From NCBI GenBank assembly GCA_030998225.1, contig JAPYXD010000555.1, positions 7,254,001-7,318,000 of the forward strand: DNA of 64,000 bases, written 5' to 3'. Every line of letters starts with the position of its first letter. The first letter of the stretch is position 1. This document shows, in pieces, positions 10,061-21,688 of the stretch. Position numbers and translations under genes: made by a program. Under the pieces are notes generated by a model that made no database searches, was not told where the DNA came from, and saw only the letters and a program-made list of their open reading frames with translations. This DNA comes from Diplolepis rosae. Its lineage: Eukaryota > Arthropoda > Insecta > Hymenoptera > Diplolepididae.

Positions 10061-11365
10061 AAGGGTTTCCCAATAAGGGTGATATGTTTTGAAATTGAAA
10101 AAAAACACTGAATATTCATTCGGAATTGATCGAAATCTCTTTTATTATATTGGATATTCTATGCCATTTATGATTTAAACAATATATCGGCCAAATGTCC
10201 CCCGAGACTCTTCTTGCAAACCCGAATGCGTTCAAGCCAATTTTCGATGACTTTGTGGAGCATTTCTGGTGGTATGGCTGCTATAGCGGCTCGGATATTG
10301 GTTTCAAGCTCTCCAATTGTCTTTGGTTTATTGGCATAAACCTTAGATTTTACGTATCCCCAAAGGAAATAATCCAGAGGCGTTAAATCGCAAGATCTTG
10401 GCGGCCAATTGAAAGGGCCATTTCTTGAGATAATCGATTCTCCAAACTTTCCTCGCAATAAATCTATTGTTTGGCCAGCAGTATGGCAAGTTGCGCCGTC
10501 TTGTTGAAAGTAAAGGTCCTCTGCATCAATATCATCATATTCCGGAAAGAAAAAATCGGTTAACATGGCCCGATATCGCTCTCCATTCACAGTTACGGTT
10601 CGGTTCTCGGCGTTTTTGAAAAAAAATGGTCCGATGATGCCACCATACCATAAACCGCACCAAACGGTTAGTTTCTCGGGATATAATGGAGATGAATGAA
10701 TGACCTGAGGGTTTTCCTTACACCAATAACGACAATTTTGCTTGTTTACAAAGCCGTTTAGCCAAAAATGCGCCTCATCAGAAAAGATGATTTTTTTATG
10801 AAAATTGGGATCATTTTCAATTGATTCCAGAGCCCAATCCGCGAACTCACGACGCAAACGATGGTCATTAGGCTTCATTTCTTGGGCCAGAATCATCTTA
10901 TAGGGATGCAGGCTAAGATCCAATCGCAAAATACGCCAGGTAGTCATCCTGGACAGGCCCAATTCCTGAGATCGGCGTGGCACGGACAATTCACGGTTTT
11001 CCTCGATACTGGCCTGTACGGCGGCTATATTCTGTGTAGAACGTGCGGTACGCATACGATTTTTAGGCTTAGTATCCAATAGAGTAAATTCACTCTCCAA
11101 CTTATCGATTATTCGACGAATTGAGAGCGCGGATGGAGCAGAATGACGACCATATTTTGCACGATATGCTCTTTGAACACCGACAAAACTTCTCGAATTT
11201 TGATAAAATAATTGGACAATTTCCAAACGTTGTGGAAGCGTGAAACTACTCATGATTAAATGGCAAACCTTACTGATCACAACTGACAGCAGACGTCAAA
11301 AATTTCAGTTCAAATGAGCCCGATAGGGACATTCAAAATCATATCACCCCTATTGGGAAACCCTG
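10061..11365 (-). mobile_element. Tc1/mariner-superfamily transposon, complete, 1305 bp
   Basis: Inverted termini (A/C)AGGGTTTCCCAATA(A/G)GGG are flanked by TA on both sides (10059-10060 and 11366-11367). The element contains a single uninterrupted transposase gene on the minus strand. It is inserted in intron 1 of gene B. With both ends and an open reading frame it is potentially autonomous. Confidence 0.9.
10168..11280 (-). CDS. Tc1/mariner-superfamily transposase (D,D36D)
   Basis: The 370-aa nuclear transposase excises and reinserts the element at TA sites. Residues 10-110 hold two helix-turn-helix-like segments (SALSIRRIIDKLE and LGLSRMTTWRIL). The DDE/D core shows D158 in IIFSDEAHFWLNG, D251 in YFQQDGATCH and D288 in PPRSCDLTPLDYFLWG. 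By my count there are 36 residues between the last two, longer than the 34 of classical mariner. No stop or frame break is seen. Start Met1 or Met10 are both possible. The gene fills the element between its TIRs. The family is secure; the subfamily is not. The split copy at 48319-49646 is a relative. Confidence 0.92.
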   Translation of the reverse strand: MISKVCHLIMSSFTLPQRLEIVQLFYQNSRSFVGVQRAYRAKYGRHSAPSALSIRRIIDKLESEFTLLDTKPKNRMRTARSTQNIAAVQASIEENRELSVPRRSQELGLSRMTTWRILRLDLSLHPYKMILAQEMKPNDHRLRREFADWALESIENDPNFHKKIIFSDEAHFWLNGFVNKQNCRYWCKENPQVIHSSPLYPEKLTVWCGLWYGGIIGPFFFKNAENRTVTVNGERYRAMLTDFFFPEYDDIDAEDLYFQQDGATCHTAGQTIDLLRGKFGESIISRNGPFNWPPRSCDLTPLDYFLWGYVKSKVYANKPKTIGELETNIRAAIAAIPPEMLHKVIENWLERIRVCKKSLGGHLADILFKS

Positions 11366-11368
11366 TAT

Positions 11369-12139
11369 ATAGGGCAAAATTTGCCAAGTGTATAACCGAA
11401 AAAATTTCCTTGTTCCAAATTTTTTGAAATTTTTAAAAAATGTACTAGATATGAACTCATACTACCACTTGTTTTGAAGAAATTGTAACTTGCATTTTTT
11501 TTTCAATCATGTCTTGCGTATATTGGTTTTCGTAGTTTTTTTCCGTTCTTTTCAATGGCTCTAACTATTTAAAAAAAAAAACATTTCCATATAAATTTTT
11601 TAGTTTCAATATTGTTTTTGCATTTTTTTGGGAAAAGGACATTTAAAAAAAAAATTCTATCTTTCTTACTGTTGAGCTAGATTCTTCAGCTATCAAAATA
11701 TGTGAATTACATAATGGGATAAACATTTTGTTCTGATGTTTTTAGCGGTATGGCCTAACAGTATAGAAAAACAATTCTAATCTTTTAATACGAATAAAAT
11801 TGAATTAATACGAAAAACTGATTCAACCTCGTGTAATATTTTTTTATTCCAGTGTTTCATATTCAAATTTCGCCGAAAACTACTTTCTTGACTACTTATA
11901 CCGTACTTCAATTGATGTTTACGTTAAATGTTATTCGCCCCAATCATCTGAAGTCGCACGTCTTGAAAACTAGTTTCATCGTGAGGCACCAAATGTCTCA
12001 TGGTAATTTATTAACTGTAGATGCTAATGCAAAATCATTTTTAGAATTATGAGTTTGTATCCAGTACAACATTTTGTAAAAATTTCAAAAAATTTAGAAG
12101 GAAATTTTTTTGTGGTACACTTGGCAAATTTTGCCCCAT
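11369..12139. mobile_element. Foldback element, family 'GGGCAAAATTTGCCAAGTG'
   Basis: The left end GGGCAAAATTTGCCAAGTG is answered by its complement at about 12120-12139. The inverted homology continues inward ('aaatttccttgttccaaattttttgaaatttt'), so the element can fold back for about 90 bases. It lies immediately beside the transposon ending at 11365. No coding content; the ORF at 11852 is not supported. A related pair of termini bounds 12786-13708. Confidence 0.65.
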
Positions 12140-12785
12140 ATGAACGTTTGATTTCAGAGATTTAGAGAAAAGATTGATACATTTCTAAAAAATACAAATA
12201 TTTTTATTTTAAAAAAATTTTGCTTCAAAATATATTTTTTTCCTTTGGACGAAACATGTATTCAAAATATTAATTTATACAAGAAAAATAGAGAATACAT
12301 TTTTTTATAAAACCACAATGTGACTAGCTTATACCAAGTCTTTTGCTAATTTAATATATTTTCTATCAGCTCATTACAATGCGTTGAACGCACTGTGTTA
12401 TTCTATTTTTAAAGAAAAAAGATAGATAAATTGTAATGGAAAAATATTTATATTATAGACAATTATTATACTAGAAACAACATATATATTCACAATATTA
12501 AATCCAAAATTTGTTCTCTCGTTTAGATACATATATTTAAATGTAAAAAATTGACAAAATCGCCATTAATCCTGACAAACAATTAATATAATTCCCATCT
12601 TTTACTTTGCGGCGTGTAATATGCATATTCGTTGCAATTCCACATACGAACGCTAGATAACACATTCTAACAAAAGATAGCAAAAAGCAATCATATTTAG
12701 ACAAATTTCCCACTAGAGTTTGGTCGCAGCTAACTTTACTCTCGTATAATCGTTGACTCTCGACCCTCGTCACACAATATACTAT

Positions 12786-13708
12786 TGTATAGAGGGAAAA
12801 ATTTGCCAGGTGTATAGGCATAATATTTAATGACTCCAATCTTTTTAAAATTCCACTGGATTGTAGTCCTAGTGGACCTCTTTTAATTCCCGAAAGGAGC
12901 CAACTCTAGTACAACTGGTGGTCAGCATACGGGGGCTCAAATTTTGACGTTGTAACACGCGCGTCGTTATTCAATCAATCATAACTTTTACTAAAATTGA
13001 TCAATTTAATTTTTATATAAGTGTTACTTAAACGTTTTTTATGAGCTTTTTGATACAAATAATGATTTTGTAATAAAAAAAAATATTAGATGCTCATTTT
13101 TCCATTATGGACATATTTTGTAGTTTTTATCGCAATACGATCCCTTAAATTTGTTTCAAAATTATTTAAATAAAAAGCTTTAATCTTTTCCTTCATGATC
13201 ACCCAAGGTAGAAAGTGGGGCGAAAATTTCTATTGGATTTATAAAAGGATTTTTGAGCTCGGCTGCCATGCCGCGAGCCGCTATACGGTCTAAGTAAGCA
13301 CTTCGTAGGTCTTATTGTGTATTGTGTCCATTAATATTATTACAATATAAATATTATACGTCCATTATTAAATCTATATTAATATTAAATTGAAGCAAAT
13401 CTAAGGGTTCAGATTCTGAAAAAAAACTCAAAAATATGTTTAAAATGGGAAAATGGGCATGAAGTATTTATCAATCACAAAATCATTATTTTGATTGAAA
13501 AGCTCATAAAAAAACGTTTAAAAACTCTTATATAAAAATTAAATTGATCACCTTTAGTAGAAGTTATGTTTGATTGAATAACGGCGCGCGTGTTACAACG
13601 TCAAAAATTTGAGCCCCTGTATGCTGACAACTACAATTCAGATGAGTTTCAAAAAGATTGAAGACAAAAAATTTTTAGGTGGGTACACTTGGAATATTTT
13701 TCCCCGTT
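12786..13708. mobile_element. Foldback element, related family, 923 bp
   Basis: The left end 'gagggaaaaatttgccaggtg' pairs with the complement of 'cacttggaatatttttccccg'. The arms continue inward through 'gtcagcatac.ggggctcaaatt', 'gacgttgtaacacgcgcg', 'tttaatttttatataag' and 'tttatgagctttt'. Each arm is about 300 bases, and the left arm has an extra block of about 50 bases (12873-12920). No gene inside. 12140-12785 is AT-rich with nothing recognised. Confidence 0.7.
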
Positions 13709-13857
13709 GAATTTTATTTGGTAATGTTCTCGACATGAAGATTTTTAGTTTCAGTGATTCTTATGAACATGGAAATTATTTTTCTTTCAGATAATATGTA
13801 AAATTGATTGAAAAGATTTGTAAAAAATTGATTTTTTGAAAAATTTAAACAGATTTC

Positions 13858-14040
13858 TCCCCTCAAGGAACACATTCTCATCACGATAGTCGGACTTCGC
13901 GCTCTATTTTCTGTATACATTCCTGTAATTTCCTAATAAATTATACAACCAAAATAAATTATGTTCTTCCAAGTATCTCAAAAAGGAAAAAAATCGTCGA
14001 CTTTACTTAGACAAAGGATTTTGCATTTCAGCGCTTATAA
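13858..14040. repeat. Dispersed repeat copy (see 1978-2260)
   Basis: 'aaggaacacattct.atca', 'ttctgtatacatt' and 'caaaaaggaaaaaa.tcgtcgactt' match 8437-8640 closely. 14041-14690 is AT-rich with no gene seen. Confidence 0.6.
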
Positions 14041-14696
14041 AATAATATTATTGTTTTAAATTTTTAACATAACTTTATTTAACCTTTCTAAAGTATAAAC
14101 ATATTTTTATTTGTTTATTTCCTTCCAAAATGGCGGCTCAGGATAATTTTTCGTCTGTCATCTTCGGCGCGAGGTCCAAAAGTGCTCTATTTATCACACA
14201 TTAACCATTAATCTGAAACAAAAAAATTAAACTTCTTTCTTTTTATAACATATTAACGGGAAGAATAAACCTATAACACTAAAAAAAAAACATAAAATTC
14301 AATATAAAATAAGCCTTTGAAAAATAAGTTAGAATTTTGGGCTTTTTCCGACATTTTTGACCCCCAAAAAGTATTTTATTGACGCGAAGTATCCGAAATT
14401 TTAGATTTATCCTTCCGATAATAATGTAGAGAAAAGCCTCTCAAAATTTCAGACAAATCGGTCGATAACTTTTCGAGTTACAACACGAGCAGTTTTTAGA
14501 AATACATTTTTGAGATAATCGCGTTTGAAGTTTTAGTACAGTACAGCGACCAGTTTTAGTTGCTTACCGATTAATTTGCAATCCCAGGTCAATACAATAG
14601 TCCTTCTGAGTGTTAAAAAAACTGATTTTCTTCAATCTGTTGCTGTTTGCGAGCTCTACGATTTTTTGAAATTTTTACATGGATTTCCCCCCTTAA

Positions 14697-15362
14697 GGTA
14701 GTTTTCATCCACGAAAATTTGACCTCAGGCAAAAATAGATAATTTTGCTTTCAATAATAGCAATATTATTATTGAAGGATTATTTTGAAAGAGAAAAAAT
14801 TATTTTACATGAAAAAAATTTTAAACGCAGAAAAATAATTTTATTAATAAATTTTATTTTTGACCCAACTTTTTTCTTATTGCTTCTTACCAAATTTCAA
14901 AAAATTATGCGATTCTGATAAATCATGAATCATTTTTTCAGAGAAAAGATTTCCCGCAACCTCACCGTTTCTGATTTTTGGAAATAAATTTTTTAATAGC
15001 TGAAACCATCAAAAAAGCATTTTCCAAAACGAAATCTTTATAAACAAATTGCTGAAATTGATAATAATTTATTCATTTTCGAAAATTGGAAATGGTTAAG
15101 TTGTAGGGAATCTTTTCCTTGAAAAAGTGATTTGCAATTTATTAAAATCGCATAATTTTTTAAAATTTGCTAAGAAGCAATAAGAAAAAAAGTTGGGGCA
15201 AAAGTAAAATTTATTAATAAAATTGTTTTTTTGTATTTTAAATTTTTTTCATGGAAATTAATTTTTTCTCTTTCAAAATAGCCCTTCAATAATAATATTG
15301 CTATTCTTGAAAGCAAAATTATCTATTTTTGCCTGAGGTCTAATTTTCGTGGATCAACTACC
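14697..15362. mobile_element. Foldback MITE with TTAA target sites, 666 bp
   Basis: The arms of about 300 bases are near-perfect inverse complements ('ccacgaaaatttgacctcagg' against 'cctgaggtctaattttcgtgg', and so on inward). Both ends abut TTAA (14693-14696 and 15363-15366), the duplication typical of piggyBac- and Kolobok-type elements. It is noncoding; the short ORFs are artefacts. Confidence 0.8.
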
Positions 15363-15369
15363 TTAAGTC

Positions 15370-15895
15370 ACATACCAGGTGTACAAGTATGAAACCGGTA
15401 ATTTTGTTGAGAAAATACACGTTTATTTAATAAAAATGGTTATACATTCAATCTTCAAAGTAATGGCCATTGCTAGCCACACATTTTTCCCATCTCTCTG
15501 GCAATTTGTGTTTTTCATAGCGCCTCCTTTGAAAATCCGATTTTCGGTACCTGTAGAGCGGGTTGAAACTACGATTTTCAACCCTAGGGTTGAAAGTGGC
15601 TGTTTCAACCAGCTCCACAGTTACAGCCAACCAGATTCTCAAAAGAGTTGCTATGAAAAATAGTATACATTACTCGAAACAAAACACAGCGAAAGCATCT
15701 CGTGTGATTGCAGCCCTCGTTTCACTCGAGCAGCAAACTTCACACTCATGCAATCGCTCTGTTTCGCCCCTTGTAATGTAATATACTATTGATGATTGGA
15801 TTATTCGTTGGCATAAGTGCATTATTTCGGAAGAGGCATACTTTGAAGGCGATAGAATAAATTTTTTTGACCGAATGAATATCTATTTGCGGAAC
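15370..15895 (+). pseudogene. Mariner remnant with C-terminal transposase scrap
   Basis: The left end 'accaggtgtacaagtatgaaac' looks like a mariner terminus. The right end, from about 15790, encodes a frame reading DDWIIRWHKCI, closely similar to the end of the mariner transposase at 40575-40654 ([22 protein letters not shown]). The middle is lost or replaced by a small palindrome (15513-15661). It is a dead fragment. ORFs called over the palindrome on both strands are artefacts. Confidence 0.6.
15513..15661. mobile_element. Small palindromic MITE (about 149 bp) inside the mariner remnant
   Basis: 'tttttcatagcgcctcctttg' at the left pairs with the complement of 'caaaagagttgctatgaaaaa' at the right. 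The centre carries the dyad 'caaccctagggttg'. No coding content. Confidence 0.55.
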
Positions 15896-15964
15896 TGAAA
15901 ATGTCGCACAGAAGACGCAAATATATTACCCAAGTAACACAAGATCATTTATTAGACCTCTAAT

Positions 15965-16435
15965 ACAACTTGAGATGCAGGTTTTTACCCGTAACCTGGC
16001 AACTCTTATTATTGGCCAACCCAACTAATTTTCATTTGGTTCGAAACACTCGAAACTAAAACAATTTTTTTTTCTTATAAGGTTAAGCGCCAGCCACCCC
16101 CTTGAGTGACCAAATTTACACAAATAAGCATGAGACTTAAGCTAACACCACTAAAAGCTAGGCGGGGTCAAAATAAGGTCACAACAGTTTGGCGGGTAAT
16201 AAATGAATGGAAACCAGAATTTGATTATTTAAAATAGATTGGAAGAACAACTTTATTACTATAAAACAAATGAGACTCGATACAAATTAAATTAGGTATG
16301 AATGATAAATGCCAAAATATCAACATCAAAATCGATAAATAAAATGACATAAGTCTCGGAATTTTCCGAGCCACGCGACAATATGGCGAATTCAATTTAT
16401 TCTTTCGCTTCACCACAGTAATCTATAAATCAATT
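15965..16435. repeat. Dispersed repeat, inverse copy of 59130-59610
   Basis: 'gagatgcaggtttttacccg', 'ggtcacaacagttt.gcggg', 'tctcggaatttt.ccgagcc' and 'acgcgacaatatggcgaattc' appear in order here and as the inverse complement at 59130-59610. It may be a solo LTR, but I could not define TG/CA ends. 16436-17560 shows nothing coding; the ORF at 17006 is not supported. Confidence 0.6.
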
Positions 16436-17568
16436 TGAAAAATCCAAAATATTACCATTTTCATAAATATTCTTAAATTTTATTGAAATATGATACACAT
16501 TGGTTTTTAAAAATTTCTTGTAAGTAGCCACACATTTTTAAAATTGTACAACATTTTTGTATCATGCTTGACCCCAGGTAGAATTCAGAAAAAAATGGAA
16601 ATATCTTGATTAGTTAGCAAAATACTATGAAAACCTACCATGTAAATCAGACCAAACACTTTTAAAAATCTTAATTAATTTCAGAGTTGTTAATATTTTT
16701 CAGAATGATTGAAATTTGACGTTTTTGAAATACATTTTTATAAAATTAACATTTTGTCTCTAACTTATGCTCATTAGATGCAAAATTTTATTAACTTTCA
16801 TGTTATGATAGGGGAAAAAATTTCAACTTGTTACTATAAAAATTAAGACACTAGGAAAATAGCTGAGACAAGTAAACAAATCATTTCGACTTCAGTGTAT
16901 AATCTATAGACAATGAATATTTTATCTTTTAAGATTAACAAGTAGAATGTCTGACGTTTAGAAGATTCGAATCTAAACCTATCTAATAATAACTTTCAAA
17001 GTTGTTTGAGCTTTCGAAGAGCTTTTTCAACTCAATTATTATGTCTCACCCTGTCTTTTTACAACGGTAGTTTAAACTCTTTTCACCAGGTACTGCAAAC
17101 ACATCTTGCATACAGACCCTGTTGTTTTCTTACTCCATCTTGCAATCCCAAAATGCTGGAAAATGACTTATCGTCGCCTCTCAGTCTTTTCCAGCTAAGT
17201 TTTTGAATCCTTATGCTTTCGAAGAACTAATAATTCAGGAAAAAAATATGATCTTTCATCGTAAATAGCAATTTTCAATGAATTTTAACTGTCAGTTATA
17301 AGAAACGACACGTAATTTGGATTTTATATCTACTGTATTGTTTACTGCATTTAATGTGTTTGTTTTTGCGTGTACCAAGGTTTTACTATTCTCGCTCATC
17401 ATTTTAACAATTTATATATTGACAATATGTATTGAGTTTCCCTGGAATAAAAAGATAGTTCTGTCTATGCAGTGATATCTATCCATCTTTCAGTCTGCTT
17501 GTTGTAAAATATAGTCCATAGTAATCAATTTTCCCCTGCTTCAAAATTTATAAATTGAATTTCTGCAG

Positions 17569-18034
17569 GTACAGATGATAACCAGAATCTCATGGTCAGC
17601 GATGACCAGTTTCTTAATGTCATTGTTTTCTTCTGGAAAATAATCTACGAAGAAGACAAACGAGAACTTTTATGTCATGGGGCATTAATTGCATCAAATT
17701 GGATCTTTGCTACTAAAAAATGCCATGAAAGCATATTTAATTCAAGTTGCACTGTCCTCGGTACTGGAGGCAGTTATTTTGAAGATATTGATATAGATTT
17801 TGTTATTAAAAGCACAATACAATTTGAAAAAAGATCACAATTTGTTGTTCTGATTGTAAGTAGAATCAGGGAATACTGAGCAGTTTAAAGTTATCAAATA
17901 CCAAATACGTAAAGAATTCGATTTTTCTTCAGATAGATGTGCATAGTGAGAAATTATCCTCCTTTAAAATATTTGACATGGAATTCTCTGATGATGTGAA
18001 GTATGAAGCAGCAATGGTAGGATGGGGCAAAAAG
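17569..18034 (+). CDS. Gene B exons 2-3: trypsin-fold serine-protease homologue
   Basis: Exon 17569-17855 follows TTCTGCAG and ends before GTAAGT. Exon 17933-18034 follows CAG and ends before GTGAGA, both in phase. Exon 2 has the trypsin block C-x-G-A-L-I...W-I (LLCHGALIASNWIFATKKC), but the catalytic His of the usual AAHC is Lys (TKKC). The Asp-bearing segment (normally DIAL) reads QFVVLI, with no Asp at that place. Exon 3 ends in the trypsin VGWG motif (MVGWGKK). With the Ser replaced in the last exon, the triad is absent. The protein is secreted if exon 1 is joined correctly. The role is unknown; family members act as regulators or venom or immune factors in insects (inference). Confidence 0.65.
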
Positions 18035-18129
18035 GTGAGAATGCATGACTGGGAAATAAATGTTTTAATACCGCCTGTAAATCTGCCGAAAGTTTATCAA
18101 TGCTACTCTATTATTTTCTTGTAAATTCA

Positions 18130-19065
18130 GAAAAACATTTTGACACTGTCCACTCAATGACCTTGCAATATTTCGAATAAGAACGGTAAAAAAACCTTTA
18201 AGTCATTGTAATTATGATTCTGCGATCAAATTTGAATTAAAAGGTGTAGGAATAAATCAGCGTTTTCAGACCGTACCATAATTATGTAATCGTACCATAA
18301 TTTTGACTCTTGTACCATGTACCATCTCTCGTGTACCATACCTCTTAAATGTACCATAATTTAAAAATAATTCTATTTTTCATTTAACCGAAATGAAATA
18401 AAGACAAAATCGGAATAGCCATTATCCATTGAGAATTGTTTTCTGCCCTATATGAAGCATGTCTGACCAATCAATCATTTTTTTAAATGAAGGCTGAGTA
18501 GAGTTAATTTTCATGTGATTTACGTAAAGACTTTTCAAAGACAATCACATATTATACTTGTTTTTTACAGATTATAAGCTGTTTTATAAAAAAAAAATGT
18601 TCTTTAATAAGAGTTACTTTAAGTAAATGTTACAAAATACAAAGACTTGAAAAAGTAGAAACTGTGTTATAATTATTATTAAAATAGTTTTACTAAAACA
18701 TAATATTATTATATTTATTACCAATATGTCATTAACATATTATTTATGAAAAATATTAAACTTTGAACTATTTGAAGACATATTAATTTGAATTTCACGC
18801 CGAGCATGCGTCTTGTAAACATGCACCATAGCGTACCATAATTTTAAGATGCCAATTCCATAATTTCGCTTTGTGGATCTGGCAACGCTGGAATAAATAC
18901 AATGATATAATTTTTCAGCGATAAAAACTAAAAAAACATCATATACCTGTCATTGAAGTCAGCACAGTGGTTCAACATTTGCCGAACGTCTTCACCGTCA
19001 GGATTGACCATTGTTAGAAGTAAGCTAAAAGTAGTTGTGTCCCATTCCACCCTACTGTAAAATAC
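18130..19065. mobile_element. Left arm of the outer foldback-family element that hosts the Penelope copy
   Basis: 'aagtcattgtaattatgattctgcgatcaaatttg', 'tttttcagcgataaaaact', 'acctgtcattgaag' and 'ccgtcaggattgaccattg' match the foldback elements at 48698-49301 and 54917-55482. The right counterpart is at 41030-41361. The arm is split by the 633-bp hAT MITE. Its left terminus (CCCTAGCGG in other copies) is not visible, so the start is approximate. Confidence 0.6.
18258..18890. mobile_element. hAT MITE, 633 bp
   Basis: Termini CAGCGTT(T/G)(T/C)CAGA are flanked by the exact 8-bp duplication GAATAAAT (18250-18257 and 18891-18898). The subterminal words 'cgtaccataatt' are repeated at both ends. 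No coding capacity. It is inserted in the left arm of the outer foldback element. Confidence 0.9.
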
Positions 19066-19111
19066 AACATCATATACGATTTAAACATAAAAAACATAAA
19101 ACATAAAAAAA

Positions 19112-20697
19112 TTGAAAAGTGCTATTTTGGAACAAAGTAGTGCCCAAAAGCAAAACTTGAATTTGCATAGAGTTATTGAGAGAGAAAAGAGTGATCCTTG
19201 GTTTGTTAATTTGACTGATGTTCAAGTGCCAGATTCTGTACAGGATATCCTTAGATTGGGAACGGGCTTTAGTAGTAATATGATTAATCATAAATCAAAG
19301 CAGATGATAGAAGTCCTCAAGGATATTGAAGCTAATATACATAAAATTCCGGGGTCAGATCCGCAAAATTTAGGAACAAGGTTTTGCACTTATCCAAGGG
19401 ATTGGTTGAGAAAAAAAGTTTGCATATAAGTAGTATAGATAGAAAATTTGTTAATAACTTAAAGATAACTAAAGAGTTCCTTAGAAAAAACAAAGATTTA
19501 ATGTGTGCAAATGCAGATAAGGGTAATATTTCAGTTCTCATGAGAAGGTCGGAATACATAAGAGACATGGAGGAGTTACTTGGCAATGTTGAGAACTTTG
19601 AAGTATTAGATCAAGATCCTTTGAAAAAATTAAAAACTAGTAGTTTCCGGATGGCGTACAATTGGAGGAAGAAAGGACTATTGGAGGAGGACACCAGATG
19701 GAGAGATGTTGACACAACTAATACTGGCTGTTATGGATTAAGAAAGATTCATAAGGAAAACTATCCTTTGAGACTAGTTGTTTAGATTATTAATATACCT
19801 ACTAGATTTTTAGAAGAAAATTTAAATATGATACTTAAAAATTCATTATCAAAGTCGAATTATACTGTTAAAAATAGTTGGGAATTGCAAAAGATTATAG
19901 TTACAAAGACAATACCTGATGGTCATGCAATGATTTCTTAGGATGTTGTTGCAATGTTTCCGAACATTCCGTTGGATTTGTTCAAAAAAGCTGTTTCAAA
20001 TAGATGGATAAAAGTTAAATCACATACAAAATTAAATTAAAAAGAGTTTCTCAAAGGGTTAGATTTCATTATAAATTCTACTAAATTCAAATTTAATGGT
20101 AAATTCTATAAACAAAAGTTTGGTACTCCAATAGGTTCAGTTATTTCTCCAATGTTGGCTGAAATAGTCATGGAAGATTCTGAAAAGACTGTCTTTGAGA
20201 GGTTGGAGTTTGTTGTGCCCTTATATTTTAGATATATTGATGATACTTTGTTGTGTGTACCTTTGGATAAGTTGCAAAAAGTTATAGATACTTTCAATGA
20301 CTATCACCCAAGAATTCAATTTACCCATGAAATGGAAAGAAACAATAGAATTAGTTTTTTGGACTTGGAAATAATTAAACTTGATAATGGTAAAATAGTG
20401 TCAAATTGGTACAGAAAGAGTACATATTCTGGTAGACTGTTAAATATAATCTCAAATCATCCCTTTCAAAATAAAGTCGCTATTATTTAAAAATCTAGTT
20501 GACAGAACTGTGTCTTTGTCTCATGAATCATTTAATTCAGAAAATTTAGATTTTGTTAAAAAAAAATTATTTTTTAATCACTACCCACAAGATTTGATTG
20601 AAAAACATATAAAAATTAGAATTCAACAAACTAAAAGTAGAAAGACTAAAAACGTAGAGACGGATACACAAAGTGAAATTTTTGATAAAAATAACAC
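19112..20697 (+). pseudogene. Penelope-type reverse transcriptase, broken
   Basis: Penelope-like elements copy RNA at exposed DNA ends with an RT linked to a GIY-YIG nuclease. Three frames carry recognisable blocks. 19112-19429 is an N-terminal part. 19384-19785 includes NADKGNISVLM and GCYGLRKIHKENYPLR. 20106-20490 carries FGTPIGSVISPMLAEIVMED and the catalytic YIDD box (FRYIDDTLL), followed by ISFLDLEI. In-frame stops lie at about 19783 and 19940 (the latter beside the DVVAMFPNIP motif) and near 20037, with shifts near 19400 and 20490, so no full-length product is possible. 20510-20697 continues as the connector. The RT identity is secure. Confidence 0.85.
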
Positions 20698-20700
20698 TTG

Positions 20701-21682
20701 CAGACCTCACAGACCGGTCCCTATATCCCCTATTGTCCTCTATATTCAGTTGAGGTCCCTAAAGTCCCCTATTTTCACGATTTGGTCCCTAAAGTACCTT
20801 ATTTTCAGCCATTAGTGTGCATTTTTTAAAATTTGTATAAAATGGAGGTATATAAACGTTGCATTCTTCTAATGACTTCACTATTTTGAAACTGCCATTA
20901 AATAATATTTAAATTTCGAGCGCTTTTATTCAAGAAATTATGATTGGTCGATGTACACACTACCTCAACCAATAACATCAGCGGCAAACGACATGTTAAT
21001 GTTAGGTATAATAGGTAAAACCATCGCAATAATGACATAAATATCATTCTGAATTTAAAAGACCTAAGAATTTAAAAAGATGTCTATAGATGTAACCGAT
21101 ACAGTAGTATTGTATTAGTAATTTATTTAAACTTAAAATTAAGTCAAGAAAACTCATATTGTGTTATTAGAAGTATACTTATTAATGAAAATACTGAAAT
21201 TTAAAGAAATAACATTCATTCTTTAACCAAAGTATAAAACATATAAAAAATGGATATTTTGTTGAGAGTTAATTGAAATTTAATTTAATTAGTCTTACAA
21301 ACTCTATGAATCTGAATTAGTCAAAAATTTGTGAAGTACAGTTGTGTACAAAAATATGAATATATTTATTGAATTTGAAAATCTTTCTGTGGAAATAAAT
21401 ACGCTTTCGACTGCGCTGGGATTCGAGCCCAAGTCTTTCGATTGCCGGTTGACTGCTCTTTCAAACTCAACTAATTAATTTGAATATATTTATTACTTAC
21501 TAAAATAAAAAGTATTACGTATTTATTTACCATTTATTAAGAGTTTATTCTTTTCAATAACTTTCTTTCATACCTAATTTTTGTTAAAAAATGTACCCTA
21601 TGAGCGTAAAGAAGGTCCCTATGGGCAAGAAAAAAGGTCCCTATACACCCTATTTTTTATCCCACAGGGACTGTGAGGCCTG
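20701..21682. mobile_element. TIR element of 982 bp inside the Penelope connector
   Basis: Termini CAG(A/G)CCTCACAG are flanked by the 6-bp direct repeat CACTTG (20695-20700 and 21683-21688). The subterminal word GGTCCCTA recurs three or more times at each end. The interior is AT-rich and noncoding apart from a tRNA-like fragment at 21405-21455. The CAG-type ends suggest hAT, but the duplication seen is 6 rather than 8 bp, so the superfamily is open. Confidence 0.8.
21405..21455 (-). repeat. tRNA-derived (SINE-like) fragment
   Basis: On the minus strand, 'ccggcaatcgaaagacttgg' followed by 'gctcgaatcccagcgcagtcg' resembles the anticodon-to-T-arm half of a tRNA, with a B-box-like GGCTCGAATCC. 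A sister fragment lies at 61190-61245 on the plus strand, and both are followed by similar 'attcaa(t/a)aaatatatt' sequence. No intact cloverleaf, so not a functional tRNA gene. Confidence 0.45.
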
Positions 21683-21688
21683 CACTTG

